Below, piece after piece: positions 52,267 to 61,811 of a stretch of 64,000 nt of DNA (positions are counted from its first letter, which is position 1; each line of letters starts with the position of its first letter). The notes under the pieces are model-generated. The model was not told where the DNA came from. It ran no database searches and saw only the letters and a list, made by a program, of their open reading frames with translations. The DNA comes from Streptomyces sp. M92 (lineage in GTDB: Bacteria; Actinomycetota; Actinomycetes; Streptomycetales; Streptomycetaceae), in assembly GCF_028473745.1 (NCBI RefSeq), contig NZ_CP101137.1, positions 4,402,001-4,466,000 on the forward strand, in the 5' to 3' direction. A program made the position numbers and the translations under genes.

Positions 52267-53007
52267 GTGCTCGACTACGACAAAGAAGCGGAAGTCTACG
52301 ACGCCTCCCGCGGCGGCGAGCCCCGCGCCGAGGCCGCCGCAGGGGCCGTACTGAGCCTCGTACCGGCACGGGCGCGCAGCCTGCTCGACGTCGCCTGCGG
52401 CACCGGCATCGTCACCCGGCGGCTCGCGGCCGCCCGGGAGGACCTGCGCGTGACCGGCGCCGACCTGGCGCACGCCATGGCCCGGCGCGCCTCCGCCCGG
52501 CTGCCCGGCGCGGTGGTGCTCGCCGACAGCCGCAGACTGCCCTTCCGGGACGGCGAGTTCGACGCCGTCAGCAGCGTGTGGCTGCTCCACCTGGCGGGCG
52601 GCGGCGCCAACGTGCGGGCGATCGTCGGCGAGTGCGCCCGCGTCCTGCGCCCCGGCGGGGTGTACGTGACCACGGTCGACAAGGGCGCCTCGCACAACGT
52701 GGGCAGCGACATCGACGGCGTACTGGCCACCCGCCCGCCGAGCACCGCGCACGACGCCGCCGGCCTCGTCGAGTCCCACGCCCGCGTCCACGGCCTGCTT
52801 CCCGCCGGACACGCCCGCTTCACCGGCCACGGCCAGGGCCGCAGCCCGCGCCGCACGATCGCCGACCTCAGGCGCGGCTGGTTCCTCACGCTGCCGCCGG
52901 GCGACCCGCTCGCGGACGAGTTCGCCGACCGGCTCGCGGCGCTGCCCGACCAGGACCGGCCCCGGCCCGACCCGGTGTTCACGCTGAGGGCGTTCGCGAA
53001 GCCGTAG
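52267..53007 (+). CDS. Class I SAM-dependent methyltransferase
   Basis: A 246-residue methyltransferase (GTG start, LDYDKEAEVYDASRGGEPRA). Motif I is LLDVACGTGIVTRRL (about 39-53); the later motifs are LPFRDGEFDAVSSVWLLHL and RVLRPGGVYVTTVDKGASHN. The sequence suits UbiE-like small-molecule methyltransferases. It is probably co-transcribed with the pterin dehydratase gene 5 bp upstream. Confidence 0.87.
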   Translation: MLDYDKEAEVYDASRGGEPRAEAAAGAVLSLVPARARSLLDVACGTGIVTRRLAAAREDLRVTGADLAHAMARRASARLPGAVVLADSRRLPFRDGEFDAVSSVWLLHLAGGGANVRAIVGECARVLRPGGVYVTTVDKGASHNVGSDIDGVLATRPPSTAHDAAGLVESHARVHGLLPAGHARFTGHGQGRSPRRTIADLRRGWFLTLPPGDPLADEFADRLAALPDQDRPRPDPVFTLRAFAKP

Positions 53008-53093
53008 GAATCCGCGGCCGACGGGCGGCAACCCGGCCGCACCGGGCGGCGACCAAGAGGCGGAACCCATCCGTCCTCCAGGAGGTCCGTCCC

Positions 53094-54971
53094 GTGAGCC
53101 ACCCCCACAAGCACCGCAGACGCCGTCCGCTCGTCCTCGGCGCGGCCCTCGCCGCCGCCGTACTCGTCGGCACCGGCCTGACCGCGCTCACCGCCGACAC
53201 CGCCGAAGCGGCGACCGCCCGGCAGGCCGAGGCCCTCGACCGGGGCGTGGTCAGCGTCCACACCGGCGCCGGCAACCTGGTCGGCTGGCGCTGGCTGGCC
53301 ACCGACCCGGACGACGTCTCCTTCAACGTCTACCGGGCCGGCACGAAGGTCAACTCCACCCCCGTCACCGGCTCCACCACCTTCTTCCACTCCGGCGCCC
53401 CCGCCCACGCCGACTACACCGTCCGCGCGGTCGTGAACGGCACCGAGCAGGGCGACTCGGTCCACGCGATCCAGTTCCGGGCCGGGTACAAGGACGTGCC
53501 GATCTCCCCGCCCGCCGGCGGCACCACCCCCGACGGCGTCTCCTACACCTACGAGGCCAACGACGCCTCCGTCGGCGACCTCGACGGCGACGGTGCCCTC
53601 GACCTGGTCCTGAAGTGGCAGCCCACCAACGCCAAGGACAACTCCCAGTCCGGCCACACCGGCAACACGATCGTCGACGGCATCCGGCTCGACGGCACCC
53701 GGCTGTGGCGCGTCGACCTGGGCCGCAACATCCGCTCCGGCGCCCACTACACGCAGTTCCAGGTGTACGACTACGACGGCGACGGCAGGGCCGAGGTCGC
53801 CATGAAGACCGCCGACGGCACGAGGGACGGCACGGGCGCGGTCATCGGCGACCCGTCGGCCGACCACCGCAACTCGTCCGGCTACATCCTCACCGGTCCC
53901 GAGTACCTGACCATGTTCGACGGGCGGACCGGCAGGGCCATGGGCACGGTCGACTACGTCCCCGCCCGGGGCAACGTCTCCTCCTGGGGCGACTCCTACG
54001 GCAACCGCGTCGACCGCTTCCTGGCCGGCACTGCCTACCTGGACGGCTCGCGCCCCTCCCTGATCATGGCGCGCGGCTACTACACCCGCTCGGTGATCGC
54101 CGCCTGGGACTGGCGGGACGGCCGCTTCACCCGCCGCTGGACCTTCGACACCAACTCCTCCACCAACGCCGGCAGGGGCTACGACGGCCAGGGCAACCAC
54201 CAGCTGTCCGTGGCGGACGTCGACGGCGACGGCAGGGACGAGATCGTGTACGGCGCGATGGCCGTCGACGACAACGGCCACGCCCTGTGGACCACGCGCA
54301 ACGGCCACGGCGACGCCATGCACGTCGGCGACCTCGACCCGTCCCGCCCCGGCCTGGAGGAGTTCAAGGTCGACGAGGACAGCTCCAAGCCCTCCTCCTG
54401 GATGGCCGACGCCCGCACCGGCCAGATCATCTGGGCGACGGGCGCGGGCGGCGACAACGGCCGGGGCGTCTCGGCCGACATCTGGTCCGGCAGCGCGGGC
54501 GCGGAGTCCTGGTCGTCGGCCGAGAGCGGCATCCGCAACCCGAAGGGCACGGTCGTGCACAGCCGCAAGCCCTCCAGCGCCAACTTCCTCGCCTGGTGGG
54601 ACGGCGACCCCGTCCGCGAACTCCTCGACGGCACCCGCGTCGACAAGTACGGCACCTCCGGCGACACCCGCCTGCTCACCGGCTCCTCGGTCGCCTCCAA
54701 CAACGGCACGAAGGCCACCCCGGTCCTGTCCGGCGACATCCTCGGCGACTGGCGGGAGGAGGTCGTCTGGCGCACGAGCAACAACACCGCCCTGCGCATC
54801 TACTCGACCCCGCACGAGACGGACCGCAGGATCACGACCCTCCTCCACGACACCCAGTACCGCACGGCCCTGGCGTGGCAGAACACCGCATACAACCAGC
54901 CTCCGCACCCGAGCTTCTTCATCGGCGCGGGGATGGCGACGGCGCCGAGGCCGACGGTGTACACACCGTGA
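53094..54971 (+). CDS. Secreted rhamnogalacturonan lyase (polysaccharide lyase family 11)
   Basis: A 625-residue secreted enzyme with a basic N-region (MSHPHKHRRRRPLVLGAALA) and a signal cut after about AEA at 40. The sequence matches rhamnogalacturonan I endolyases (family PL11, e.g. YesW) that cut pectin backbones by beta-elimination. Calcium-binding-type repeats are seen: DLDGDGALDLV, DYDGDGRAEVA and DVDGDGRDEIV. GGAGG lies 8 bases before GTG 53094. There is no carbohydrate-binding module. It lies 3 kb from the cellulase cluster and may take part in plant cell-wall breakdown. Confidence 0.9.
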   Translation: MSHPHKHRRRRPLVLGAALAAAVLVGTGLTALTADTAEAATARQAEALDRGVVSVHTGAGNLVGWRWLATDPDDVSFNVYRAGTKVNSTPVTGSTTFFHSGAPAHADYTVRAVVNGTEQGDSVHAIQFRAGYKDVPISPPAGGTTPDGVSYTYEANDASVGDLDGDGALDLVLKWQPTNAKDNSQSGHTGNTIVDGIRLDGTRLWRVDLGRNIRSGAHYTQFQVYDYDGDGRAEVAMKTADGTRDGTGAVIGDPSADHRNSSGYILTGPEYLTMFDGRTGRAMGTVDYVPARGNVSSWGDSYGNRVDRFLAGTAYLDGSRPSLIMARGYYTRSVIAAWDWRDGRFTRRWTFDTNSSTNAGRGYDGQGNHQLSVADVDGDGRDEIVYGAMAVDDNGHALWTTRNGHGDAMHVGDLDPSRPGLEEFKVDEDSSKPSSWMADARTGQIIWATGAGGDNGRGVSADIWSGSAGAESWSSAESGIRNPKGTVVHSRKPSSANFLAWWDGDPVRELLDGTRVDKYGTSGDTRLLTGSSVASNNGTKATPVLSGDILGDWREEVVWRTSNNTALRIYSTPHETDRRITTLLHDTQYRTALAWQNTAYNQPPHPSFFIGAGMATAPRPTVYTP

Positions 54972-55077
54972 ACCGCGGTGAGGGAGGTGGAAGCGAGTTT
55001 CCGCAAGTGATTCACGTGTGGCATATTGTCCCGAGCATGCCAGGGGCGCGGTGCCCGTGGCAGGAGGGGAACGCAAC

Positions 55078-55479
55078 ATGAAGAGCCGCAGAACCGCGGT
55101 CCGCGCACTCGTCACCGGCGCCTGTGCGGTCGGCCTCGTCGTCGGGATGCAGGGACAGGCCTGGGCGGGCAGCGTGACCATCTACGCGCCCAACAGCGCG
55201 GGCAGTGCCACCTTCAACGCGGACCCCTCCGGCTCGATCCCCGGCGACGCCATCCGGGCGTGCGACACCAAGTCGGACGGCTGGGGCATCGAGGCCGCGC
55301 TGGACTACAACTTCGACGGGATCGTCGACCGCAGGGTGGACACCCGCGGCCACACCGCCGGGTACTGCAGCCCCTGGAAGAGCGGCGACCTCACCGAGGG
55401 CAAGTCCGTCCGGCTGTACGTCGTGCCGGTCAAGGGCAGCAGCTACGGGCCCTGGACGTACATCGACGTCGTCGCCTGA
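55078..55479 (+). CDS. Small secreted protein of unknown function
   Basis: A 133-residue protein with signal peptide MKSRRTAVRALVTGACAVGL and a likely cut after AWA near 30. The mature part (about 100 residues) is beta-rich with Gly/Asp/Ser, two cysteines, a DYNFDGIVDRR calcium-loop-like segment, and ends YGPWTYIDVVA. No enzyme motif is found. It might be a small cell-wall or substrate-binding protein. GGAGGGGA lies upstream, and a 16-bp terminator follows. Confidence 0.72.
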   Translation: MKSRRTAVRALVTGACAVGLVVGMQGQAWAGSVTIYAPNSAGSATFNADPSGSIPGDAIRACDTKSDGWGIEAALDYNFDGIVDRRVDTRGHTAGYCSPWKSGDLTEGKSVRLYVVPVKGSSYGPWTYIDVVA

Positions 55480-55492
55480 CCTGCCCGGCAGG

Positions 55493-55529
55493 GCGACGGC
55501 CCCGGACCGACACGGTCCGGGGCCGTCGC
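55493..55529. terminator. Terminator hairpin, 16-bp perfect stem
   Basis: Arms 55493-55508 (gcgacggccccggacc) and 55514-55529 are perfect complements around gacac. It lies between the converging small secreted-protein gene and the GH74 gene and can serve both. Confidence 0.88.
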
Positions 55530-55572
55530 GCGTGGCCGTCCGGGACGGCGAGCGGAGCGCGGGCGCGCCGGA

Positions 55573-58221
55573 TCAGCCGGTGGAGCAGGCCTCACCCCCC
55601 AAGGTGAACGACGCCGGAAGGGAGTCGGCTCCCGACCCTTCCCCCGTGAAGCCGAAGGCCACCGACGCTCCGGCGGCCACCGTGCCGTTCCAGCCGGTGT
55701 TCCGCGCGGTCACCGACCCGCCCGACGCGGTGTGCTCCGCGTTCCACATCCGGGTCACCCGCTGGCCGTCCGGGAAGGACCAGCGCAGGGACCAGCCGTC
55801 CCAGGCGGAAGTGCCCGTGTTGGTGAGCCGCACATCGGCCTGGAAGCCGCCCGCCCACTGGTTGCTGACCGTGTACGCCACCGAGCACCTCCCGGCCGGG
55901 TCCGGCCCGGGGCCGGGGTCGGTGCCGGCGGTGTCGCCGTAGACGATCCCGCGCCCGTTGGTCGCCACGTACACCCGCCCGTAGACGCGCGGGTCGCCCG
56001 TGATGGCCGCGCCGGTCCAGCCCCACTGGTGGGCGTCGTCGTTGACGCGGGTCCAGGTGACGCCCTGGTCGGTGGAGCGGAAGATGCCGCGCACCCCGGC
56101 TATCTCGGCGCTGGTGTAGAGGGTCTGGTACGAGGCGCCCGGCGCCGCCTTGCCGAAGCCGACGGTGTCGGCCTCGTCGACGTTCGGCAGCTTGGTGAAG
56201 CTCGCGCCGCCGTCCGTCGAGTGCCACAGCCCGTACGGGCCGTCCGCAGCCCCGCCTGCCAGCCAGACGTCACCCTCCCCGCCGGGCAGCGCCTTGAAGC
56301 GGACGCTGTCCCCGGCGGGCAGGCCGGTGGCCGCCGACGCGGTGAAGGTCGCGCCGCCGTCCGTGCTGACGTAGAACTTCCCGGACTTGAAGCCGTAGAA
56401 GGTGTGCGGGTCGACCCGGTCGGACTCGACGACCGCGCCGGCCGGGATGCCGCTCGACGGCTGCCAGGACGTGCCGAAGCCCGTCGTGTGGTGCACTCCG
56501 GCGCCCTGCGGGCTCCACACGAAGCGGCTGCCGTCCGCGCCGGCGGCCACGGTGCCCCCGCCACTCACGCCCGCGGGGTCGGTGCCGCCGAACCAGTTGG
56601 CGCCGTTGTCCGTGGAGAAGGCGATGTGCGGGCCCGCGTCGAGGTTCCCGGCCCGCACGACGACGTCCGGGTTCGTCTCCGCGAAGTCCAGACTCGTGGT
56701 GGAGGTGAAGTTCGGGGAGGTGAACATCATCGACGGCACCTCGGTCAGGCTCGTGTGCCGGAAGCCGCCGATGTCACCCAGCGCGCTGAGCAGCGGGGCG
56801 CCCGACGGGGGAGCGGCCAGGTCGTTCACCGCCGTCTCCTCCAGCCCGCGGACCATGGGCTCGATGGCGAACTGGCCGCCCTCGTCGTCCCAGTTCGTGA
56901 GGTTCTCCGTGCCGTAGACGGTCGCCCCGGTCCCGTACATCATCCGGTCCGAGTCGAACGGGTCGATCTCCAGCGTCTCCGTCATCCAGCCCAGCTTCGG
57001 CGTCTGCTCGGGCGGGCTCGGATTCGCGCCCCAGGTCAGCCACGGGGACGAGGAGACGTCCATGGTGTAGCGGTTCTCGCGGGCCGGGTACGACGTGTAC
57101 TCCCATGCCTGCGTCCACGTCGCGCCGCTGTCCGTGGAGCGGTAGATCTGCGTGTCCGGCCACCAGGAGCTGTACGCCGTCGCCATCACCGTGCCGGGGT
57201 TCTGCCGGTCGACGGTCAGTCCGCTGAAGCCGAAGTAGGTGTCGGCCTCGGCGACCGGGCTGATGTCCGTCCAGGTGCCCGTCGCCGTCGCGTACCGGTA
57301 CAGCCGGCCCTTGCCGCCGTCGTAGGGGCCGCCCGTGTCGCTGTAGGCCAGGTACAGGTAGCCGTTCTCGGCGTCCAGGACGCCCTTGTGGGCGAGGTAG
57401 CCGGTCGGCTGCCCGGCGACCCGCTCCCAACTCGCGCCCGCGTCGGTCGAGCGGTAGACGGCGTTCTCCTTGTCGGCGACCCCCACGTAGACCGTCTTCG
57501 TGGGGGTGCCCGCCGTACCCGTGGACTCGTCGAAGGTGACCCAGACGACGCCCTGGTTGTCGGAGGCGTAGCCGCTCGTGTCCGTGGGGTCCTGCACGTA
57601 GTTCCCGGGGTTGGGGAAGGCCGTCACCTCGGACCAGGTGACACCCGCGTCCGTCGAGCGCCACAGGCCGTTGCCGCTGGGCGCGCCCAGGTACAGCACG
57701 TCGTTGTCGTGCGGGTCGACGGCCAGGCGCTCGCCCATGCCGCGGCCCGGCATGTTGCCGCCCAGCTTGAACGGCAGGTCGGCCTTCTCCCACGTCGCGC
57801 CCCGGTCGGCGGAGCGCAGCACCGCGCCGTTGCCCGGGTCCCAGTCGTTGGTGTACGTGCCGACCGCCGCGTACACCCGGTCGGGGTCGACGGAGTCGGA
57901 GGCGACACTGACCACGCCCGTGTGGCCCCAGTCGTCCCAGCCGACGTGGTCGAGGAGGGGAGTCCAGCTCTTCGTCGCCTCCTCCCAGCGGTAGGCGCCG
58001 CCGATGTCGGTGCGGGCGTAGGCCAGGTCCTTCTCGGAGCGGTTGAAGACGATGCCGGGGACGAAGCCGCCCCCGTCGACGCGGGCGTTCTTCCAGGTGT
58101 AGGAGTCGGCGGCCACGGCGGCCGTCGCCGGTGAACCGGCGGCCAGCGCGGCGGGCGGGCCGCCGGTCAGGAGGCCGGCGGCCAAGGCCAGCAGGACTGT
58201 GAGGATCCGGGTTCTTCGCAC
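55573..58221 (-). CDS. Secreted xyloglucanase, GH74 with C-terminal CBM2
   Basis: An 882-residue secreted endo-xyloglucanase. The signal peptide (MRRTRILTVLLALAAGLLTG, cut near AALA at 27) is followed by the GH74 double beta-propeller with many STDGGASF/STDAGVTW-like repeats. Asp72 in RTDIGGAYRW and Asp483 in ALGDIGGFRH match the general-base and general-acid positions of GH74 enzymes. A GPGPDPAG linker leads to a CBM2 from Cys779 to Cys879 (CSVAYTVSNQWAGGFQADVR), which binds cellulose. The GTG start at 58221 was chosen for the signal peptide. No CebR-like operator is seen directly upstream. Confidence 0.92.
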   Translation of the reverse strand: MRRTRILTVLLALAAGLLTGGPPAALAAGSPATAAVAADSYTWKNARVDGGGFVPGIVFNRSEKDLAYARTDIGGAYRWEEATKSWTPLLDHVGWDDWGHTGVVSVASDSVDPDRVYAAVGTYTNDWDPGNGAVLRSADRGATWEKADLPFKLGGNMPGRGMGERLAVDPHDNDVLYLGAPSGNGLWRSTDAGVTWSEVTAFPNPGNYVQDPTDTSGYASDNQGVVWVTFDESTGTAGTPTKTVYVGVADKENAVYRSTDAGASWERVAGQPTGYLAHKGVLDAENGYLYLAYSDTGGPYDGGKGRLYRYATATGTWTDISPVAEADTYFGFSGLTVDRQNPGTVMATAYSSWWPDTQIYRSTDSGATWTQAWEYTSYPARENRYTMDVSSSPWLTWGANPSPPEQTPKLGWMTETLEIDPFDSDRMMYGTGATVYGTENLTNWDDEGGQFAIEPMVRGLEETAVNDLAAPPSGAPLLSALGDIGGFRHTSLTEVPSMMFTSPNFTSTTSLDFAETNPDVVVRAGNLDAGPHIAFSTDNGANWFGGTDPAGVSGGGTVAAGADGSRFVWSPQGAGVHHTTGFGTSWQPSSGIPAGAVVESDRVDPHTFYGFKSGKFYVSTDGGATFTASAATGLPAGDSVRFKALPGGEGDVWLAGGAADGPYGLWHSTDGGASFTKLPNVDEADTVGFGKAAPGASYQTLYTSAEIAGVRGIFRSTDQGVTWTRVNDDAHQWGWTGAAITGDPRVYGRVYVATNGRGIVYGDTAGTDPGPGPDPAGRCSVAYTVSNQWAGGFQADVRLTNTGTSAWDGWSLRWSFPDGQRVTRMWNAEHTASGGSVTARNTGWNGTVAAGASVAFGFTGEGSGADSLPASFTLGGEACSTG

Positions 58222-58263
58222 GGTGGGGAACCGTCCTTCCGTCAGGAACAGAACACATGCGAG

Positions 58264-58300
58264 GCCGGGCGGCCCTCGGCGTGGACGAGGGCCGCCCGGC
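58264..58300 (-). terminator. Terminator hairpin between GH48 and GH74 genes, 15-bp perfect stem
   Basis: Arms 58264-58278 (gccgggcggccctcg) and 58286-58300 are exact complements with a 7-base loop. It lies downstream of the GH48 gene and upstream of the GH74 gene (both minus strand). It implies separate transcription or partial read-through into GH74. A second shorter hairpin (ccccgcg/cgcgggg, 58396-58417) directly follows the GH48 stop. Confidence 0.8.
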
Positions 58301-58418
58301 AGGTGGCCCCGCCGTCCGGTGGCGGAACCTCGCACACGGAGCCGTCAAGCGTTCCGAAGGGGCGCGGGGCGGTGCCGACGCACGGCTGCCCCGCACCCCG
58401 CGGAGCGCTTCGCGGGGA

Positions 58419-61340
58419 CTATTCGAGCAGCTCCGCGTACGAACCCATGGCGAGGGCGATGTCCGCCTGCGCCCAGAAACGGTGGTACGTGAACGTGGGC
58501 GCGGCACCGCCCGCGAGGTAGCTCTCGATCTTCGACCAGGCCGGGTCGTCCTGGTAGAAGGAGCGGATCGAGGAGAACGTCGACGACGCGTCGATCGTGT
58601 CGCCGTTCGGCATGGTCCCGGTCCAGCCGTCCGGCACGTGCACCGGGTCGTCGAAGCGGTTGTAGTCGGCGCGGGTCTCCGGGACGGCGATGCCGAGCGC
58701 GTCCTGGTTGTTCTCCCACATGCCGTCCAGCAGCGCCTTGGCCGTGGCCGCCGCCTCGGTGTCGCCGGAGCGGTCGGCGTAGTACGTCAGGGTCTTGGCG
58801 TACGCCGCGGCGACACCGACGTCGTTGGTGTAGTCGGCGACGGTGACGTGCAGGCCGGCGTTGTCACCGGGGGAGGACGCGTTCCAGGTGTCGGGCTGCC
58901 CCGACCACTTCAGCGTCGCCGGGATCAGGAAGGTGCCGTCCGGGTTGACCGTGGTCTCCGACAGCGCCCAGTCGACCCACTTGTCCAGGACCTCCTTCGC
59001 CCGCGCGTCGCCGCTCTGCTGGTAGTACTCGGCGACCCGCTCCATGGACCACGCCTGGAAGCCGAACCACTGGTTGGACGGCGGGTCGTGGTACACCGGC
59101 TTCTCGTCGTAGTACATGCCGTAGAAGGTCGGCGTACCGGCCGGCGGGGTGGCGTACCGGCCCGCCCAGCTGTTGGTCGCGCCGCCCGCGATGGCGCCCT
59201 CGTCGGACTGGAGCCAGCGGTAGAACTCGATCTGCCGGTCCAGGGACTTGGCCCAGTCCGCCGTACCCGTCGCCGACTTCGGCTTCAGGTCGTCGTACGT
59301 GCTCAGCGCGTACGCCGCCAGCGGGTTCTGGTAGCCGCCGTGGGTGTGGCTGGAGCCGATGCGCCAGGACCAGCCCGCCGAGGTGTCGACGGCGCCGCCC
59401 CACGCGTAGTACCAGGACAGCAGGTAGTGCGAGGAGTCCTTGCCGGTGCCGGCCGGGCAGCTCGACGGCCCCACGCAGTTCCCGACCTTCTTGAAGTACT
59501 TGTCGTACATGGCGTAGCGCAGGTAGTCGCCCATCTTGGCGGCCTTGTCGAGGGTCCCGGCGATCTCGTCGCCCCTGCCCTGCTCCTCGGCCCAGACGTC
59601 CGCCCAGTACGCCGCCTGCACCGCCCGCGCGTCGGCGTCCGGGGCGTTGGTGAACTTCCACTGCTTCGCGTAGGAGGCGTCACCCGTGAACAGGTCCAGG
59701 TAGCCGTTGGGGCCGCCGTACTTGAAGGCGTCGCAGGTCGGCTGCGGCACCGTCTCCCACACCGACTCCTGCGCGCCGCGCTGGAAGGTGTTGATGTAGG
59801 AGGGGCCGGTGTCCGAGGGGCCGGCCTCGCAGTTGCCGGGCGAGTTGCCGTAGCCGTAGGTGTTGTCGACGTCCTGGAGCCAGTGCATGCCGTAGACGTC
59901 GTCCGTGCCGTACGCCGACTTCAGCTCGGCGGCGATCGGGTCCCGGCCGACCGGCACCGTGCCGTCCAGTGGCGCCGGGTACTCGCTCGGCGTGTCCAGC
60001 TCGGGTGCGTAGGTCGCCGGCTCGGACGCGTTGTAGGACGAGTTGGTCGGCTGGTCGGCGTGGGTGGGGATCATGTAGGTCTCCATGATCTCCCAGGCGT
60101 TGTTGAACCGGTCCCAGTCGCCGGTGACCTTGCCGTACATGGCCTGGAGCCACAGCAGGTAGCTGTACGCCTCGGACGTGGTCTCGTGCCCGTGGTCCGG
60201 CGCCTCCACGATCAGCGTCTCGACCGAGTGGTACGGGATGCCCTCGGGGGAGAAGTAGCCGTTCGCCGGGTCGGTGATCTTCCCGTACAGCTCCAGGAAG
60301 CGGGCGTCGTAGTCCTTCTGGGCGCCCAGCTGGGTCACGGTGACCGCGGCCTTGCCGTGGCCGGGGGCCGTCGACTCGAAGACCGCCGAGCCGGTGCCCG
60401 AGGCGTCGGCCGCGATGGTCACCTCCTGGGCGGTGTCCCAGTTCCCCGGGGTGAAGGTGAGGCTCGCCCCGGCGGAGACGGACAGGCCCGTGTTGCCGCT
60501 CGCGCGGGCCGTCGTCACCGTCACGTCGGCGGCCGGCTCCTTCGACAGCTTGACCTCGTACGTGCCGGACTCGCCCTGCTGAACGCCCAGTTGTGCGGGG
60601 GTGGCGACCACGGTCGGTCCCGAGGCGACCGTGATGCCGACCGGCACCGAGGCGGCGGAGGCGCCCATGCTGTCGTACGCCTTCGCCACCAGCGAATGAC
60701 TGCCCACGGTCAAACCAGAGGCCGAGTGCGTGTAGGGCGCGCTGGTGTCGGTGCCCAGCAGGGTGGTGTCGTCGTAGAACTCCACCTTGCTGATGGTGGC
60801 GTCGTCGGCGGCCGCCGCGGTGGCGGCCAGCGGGACGGCCTCGCCCTGCGAGTAGACCGAACCCGGCTCCGGGCTGGTCAGCACCGTGATCGGGGGCTGG
60901 TGGGCCCCGGCGCAGGTGGTGCCGTTGACGGCGAAGCTCGTCGGCGCGGTGTTGGTGCCGCTGTAGGTGAACTGCCCGCCGGTGGTGACGGCGGCGCCGG
61001 CCGCGACACGGGCGTTGTACGCGGCGTTCTTGACGGTGACGGTCCTCCCGGACTGGCTCCAGGTGCCGTTCCAGCCGTTGGTCAGCTTCTGGTCGCCCGC
61101 GTAGTCGTACGTCAGCGTCCAGCCGTCGATGGCTTCGGCGCCGCGGTTGGTGAGCGTCAGCTCGGCGGTGAAGCCGGAGCCCCAGTCGTTGGTCCGGTAG
61201 TCCACGCTGCACTGGAGTGCGGCCGCCTGGGCGGGAGTCGAACCGGTGCCCAGCATGGTGAGGGGTAACGCGAGGGCGGCCAGGGCGGCCGTCCACAGCC
61301 GCCGCGCGGTGCGGCGTCTGCGTCTGGGTGCGGGGTGCAT
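58419..61340 (-). CDS. Secreted cellulose 1,4-beta-cellobiosidase (reducing-end), CBM2-Ig-like-GH48
   Basis: A 973-residue secreted processive cellulase. After an Arg-rich signal peptide (cut near AQA at 39), a CBM2 runs from Cys44 to Cys143. An Ig-like domain (about 149-239, ITVLTSPEPGSVYSQGEAVP) and a second beta-sandwich (about 241-338) follow, then the GH48 catalytic domain from 343 to the end. The block HETTSEAYSYLLW (385 on) holds the glutamate proposed as proton donor in GH48 enzymes. Codon 25 is TTA, the only in-frame TTA I found in the window. AAGGAGG lies 10 bases before the ATG. It is the partner of the divergent GH6 exoglucanase. Confidence 0.94.
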   Translation of the reverse strand: MHPAPRRRRRTARRLWTAALAALALPLTMLGTGSTPAQAAALQCSVDYRTNDWGSGFTAELTLTNRGAEAIDGWTLTYDYAGDQKLTNGWNGTWSQSGRTVTVKNAAYNARVAAGAAVTTGGQFTYSGTNTAPTSFAVNGTTCAGAHQPPITVLTSPEPGSVYSQGEAVPLAATAAAADDATISKVEFYDDTTLLGTDTSAPYTHSASGLTVGSHSLVAKAYDSMGASAASVPVGITVASGPTVVATPAQLGVQQGESGTYEVKLSKEPAADVTVTTARASGNTGLSVSAGASLTFTPGNWDTAQEVTIAADASGTGSAVFESTAPGHGKAAVTVTQLGAQKDYDARFLELYGKITDPANGYFSPEGIPYHSVETLIVEAPDHGHETTSEAYSYLLWLQAMYGKVTGDWDRFNNAWEIMETYMIPTHADQPTNSSYNASEPATYAPELDTPSEYPAPLDGTVPVGRDPIAAELKSAYGTDDVYGMHWLQDVDNTYGYGNSPGNCEAGPSDTGPSYINTFQRGAQESVWETVPQPTCDAFKYGGPNGYLDLFTGDASYAKQWKFTNAPDADARAVQAAYWADVWAEEQGRGDEIAGTLDKAAKMGDYLRYAMYDKYFKKVGNCVGPSSCPAGTGKDSSHYLLSWYYAWGGAVDTSAGWSWRIGSSHTHGGYQNPLAAYALSTYDDLKPKSATGTADWAKSLDRQIEFYRWLQSDEGAIAGGATNSWAGRYATPPAGTPTFYGMYYDEKPVYHDPPSNQWFGFQAWSMERVAEYYQQSGDARAKEVLDKWVDWALSETTVNPDGTFLIPATLKWSGQPDTWNASSPGDNAGLHVTVADYTNDVGVAAAYAKTLTYYADRSGDTEAAATAKALLDGMWENNQDALGIAVPETRADYNRFDDPVHVPDGWTGTMPNGDTIDASSTFSSIRSFYQDDPAWSKIESYLAGGAAPTFTYHRFWAQADIALAMGSYAELLE
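61266..61268 (-). promoter_or_regulatory. In-frame TTA (Leu25) codon of the GH48 gene
   Basis: The plus-strand bases taa at 61266-61268 read as TTA in the GH48 signal peptide (GCG TTA CCC CTC). In Streptomyces, TTA is read only by the developmentally regulated bldA tRNA, so translation of this gene may depend on bldA. Confidence 0.85.
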
Positions 61341-61400
61341 GGTGCTGGTTCCTCCTTGCGGCTCGGGGAGTGTGGGGAGGAGCAACAAGCCTTGAACCAG

Positions 61401-61442
61401 TGGGAGCGCTCCCATAGTGAGGAGGGGGGTCAGCGCGGTCAA
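61401..61442 (-). promoter_or_regulatory. GH48 promoter with perfect CebR-type operator
   Basis: The 14-bp palindrome TGGGAGCGCTCCCA (61401-61414) equals the known binding consensus of the cellobiose/cellulose repressor CebR. On the minus strand, TTGACC (61442-61437) and CACTAT (61419-61414) are spaced 17 bp and form a -35/-10 pair. The operator overlaps the end of the -10 and the start site, which suits repression. It lies about 60 bp before the GH48 ATG. Confidence 0.85.
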
Positions 61443-61543
61443 GATGTGTGAAGAGTCGAAAAGATTCGACAGGTGCCGCCGGGAGAAAATCGGTAACTCC
61501 TCTGTTCTTCACCGTCACTTGGCGCTACCTTCGTCGGCACCAG

Positions 61544-61557
61544 TGGGAGCGGTTCCA
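61544..61557 (+). promoter_or_regulatory. Degenerate CebR-like box upstream of GH6
   Basis: TGGGAGCGGTTCCA differs from the perfect palindrome at two positions in the right half. It is 335 bp before the GH6 ATG and 130 bp from the perfect box. A TACCTT word (61526-61531) upstream could be the -10 of a GH6 promoter; no good -35 was seen. Confidence 0.65.
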
Positions 61558-61811
61558 TCAGTCGACGCGTCCGTCACGGCGTGCCAGAACTGCGAGGAGT
61601 CGCTCATGCGCCACCCCCCGCACCACCTTCCGCGTTCAGGACTTATAGCCGCGCCCGCGGCCCGTCCGACGCGTCATCGGCCGGCGTGCCGGCTCGCACA
61701 CCCCCCGGGCGGTTCCACCGTGCCCGCGGGCCGTTCCTGACCTCCGTCCGCGACGGCACCCCGTGCCGCCCGGAAGCGGGCCGCGCCGGTGCGCGCGGCC
61801 CCGGACTTCCA

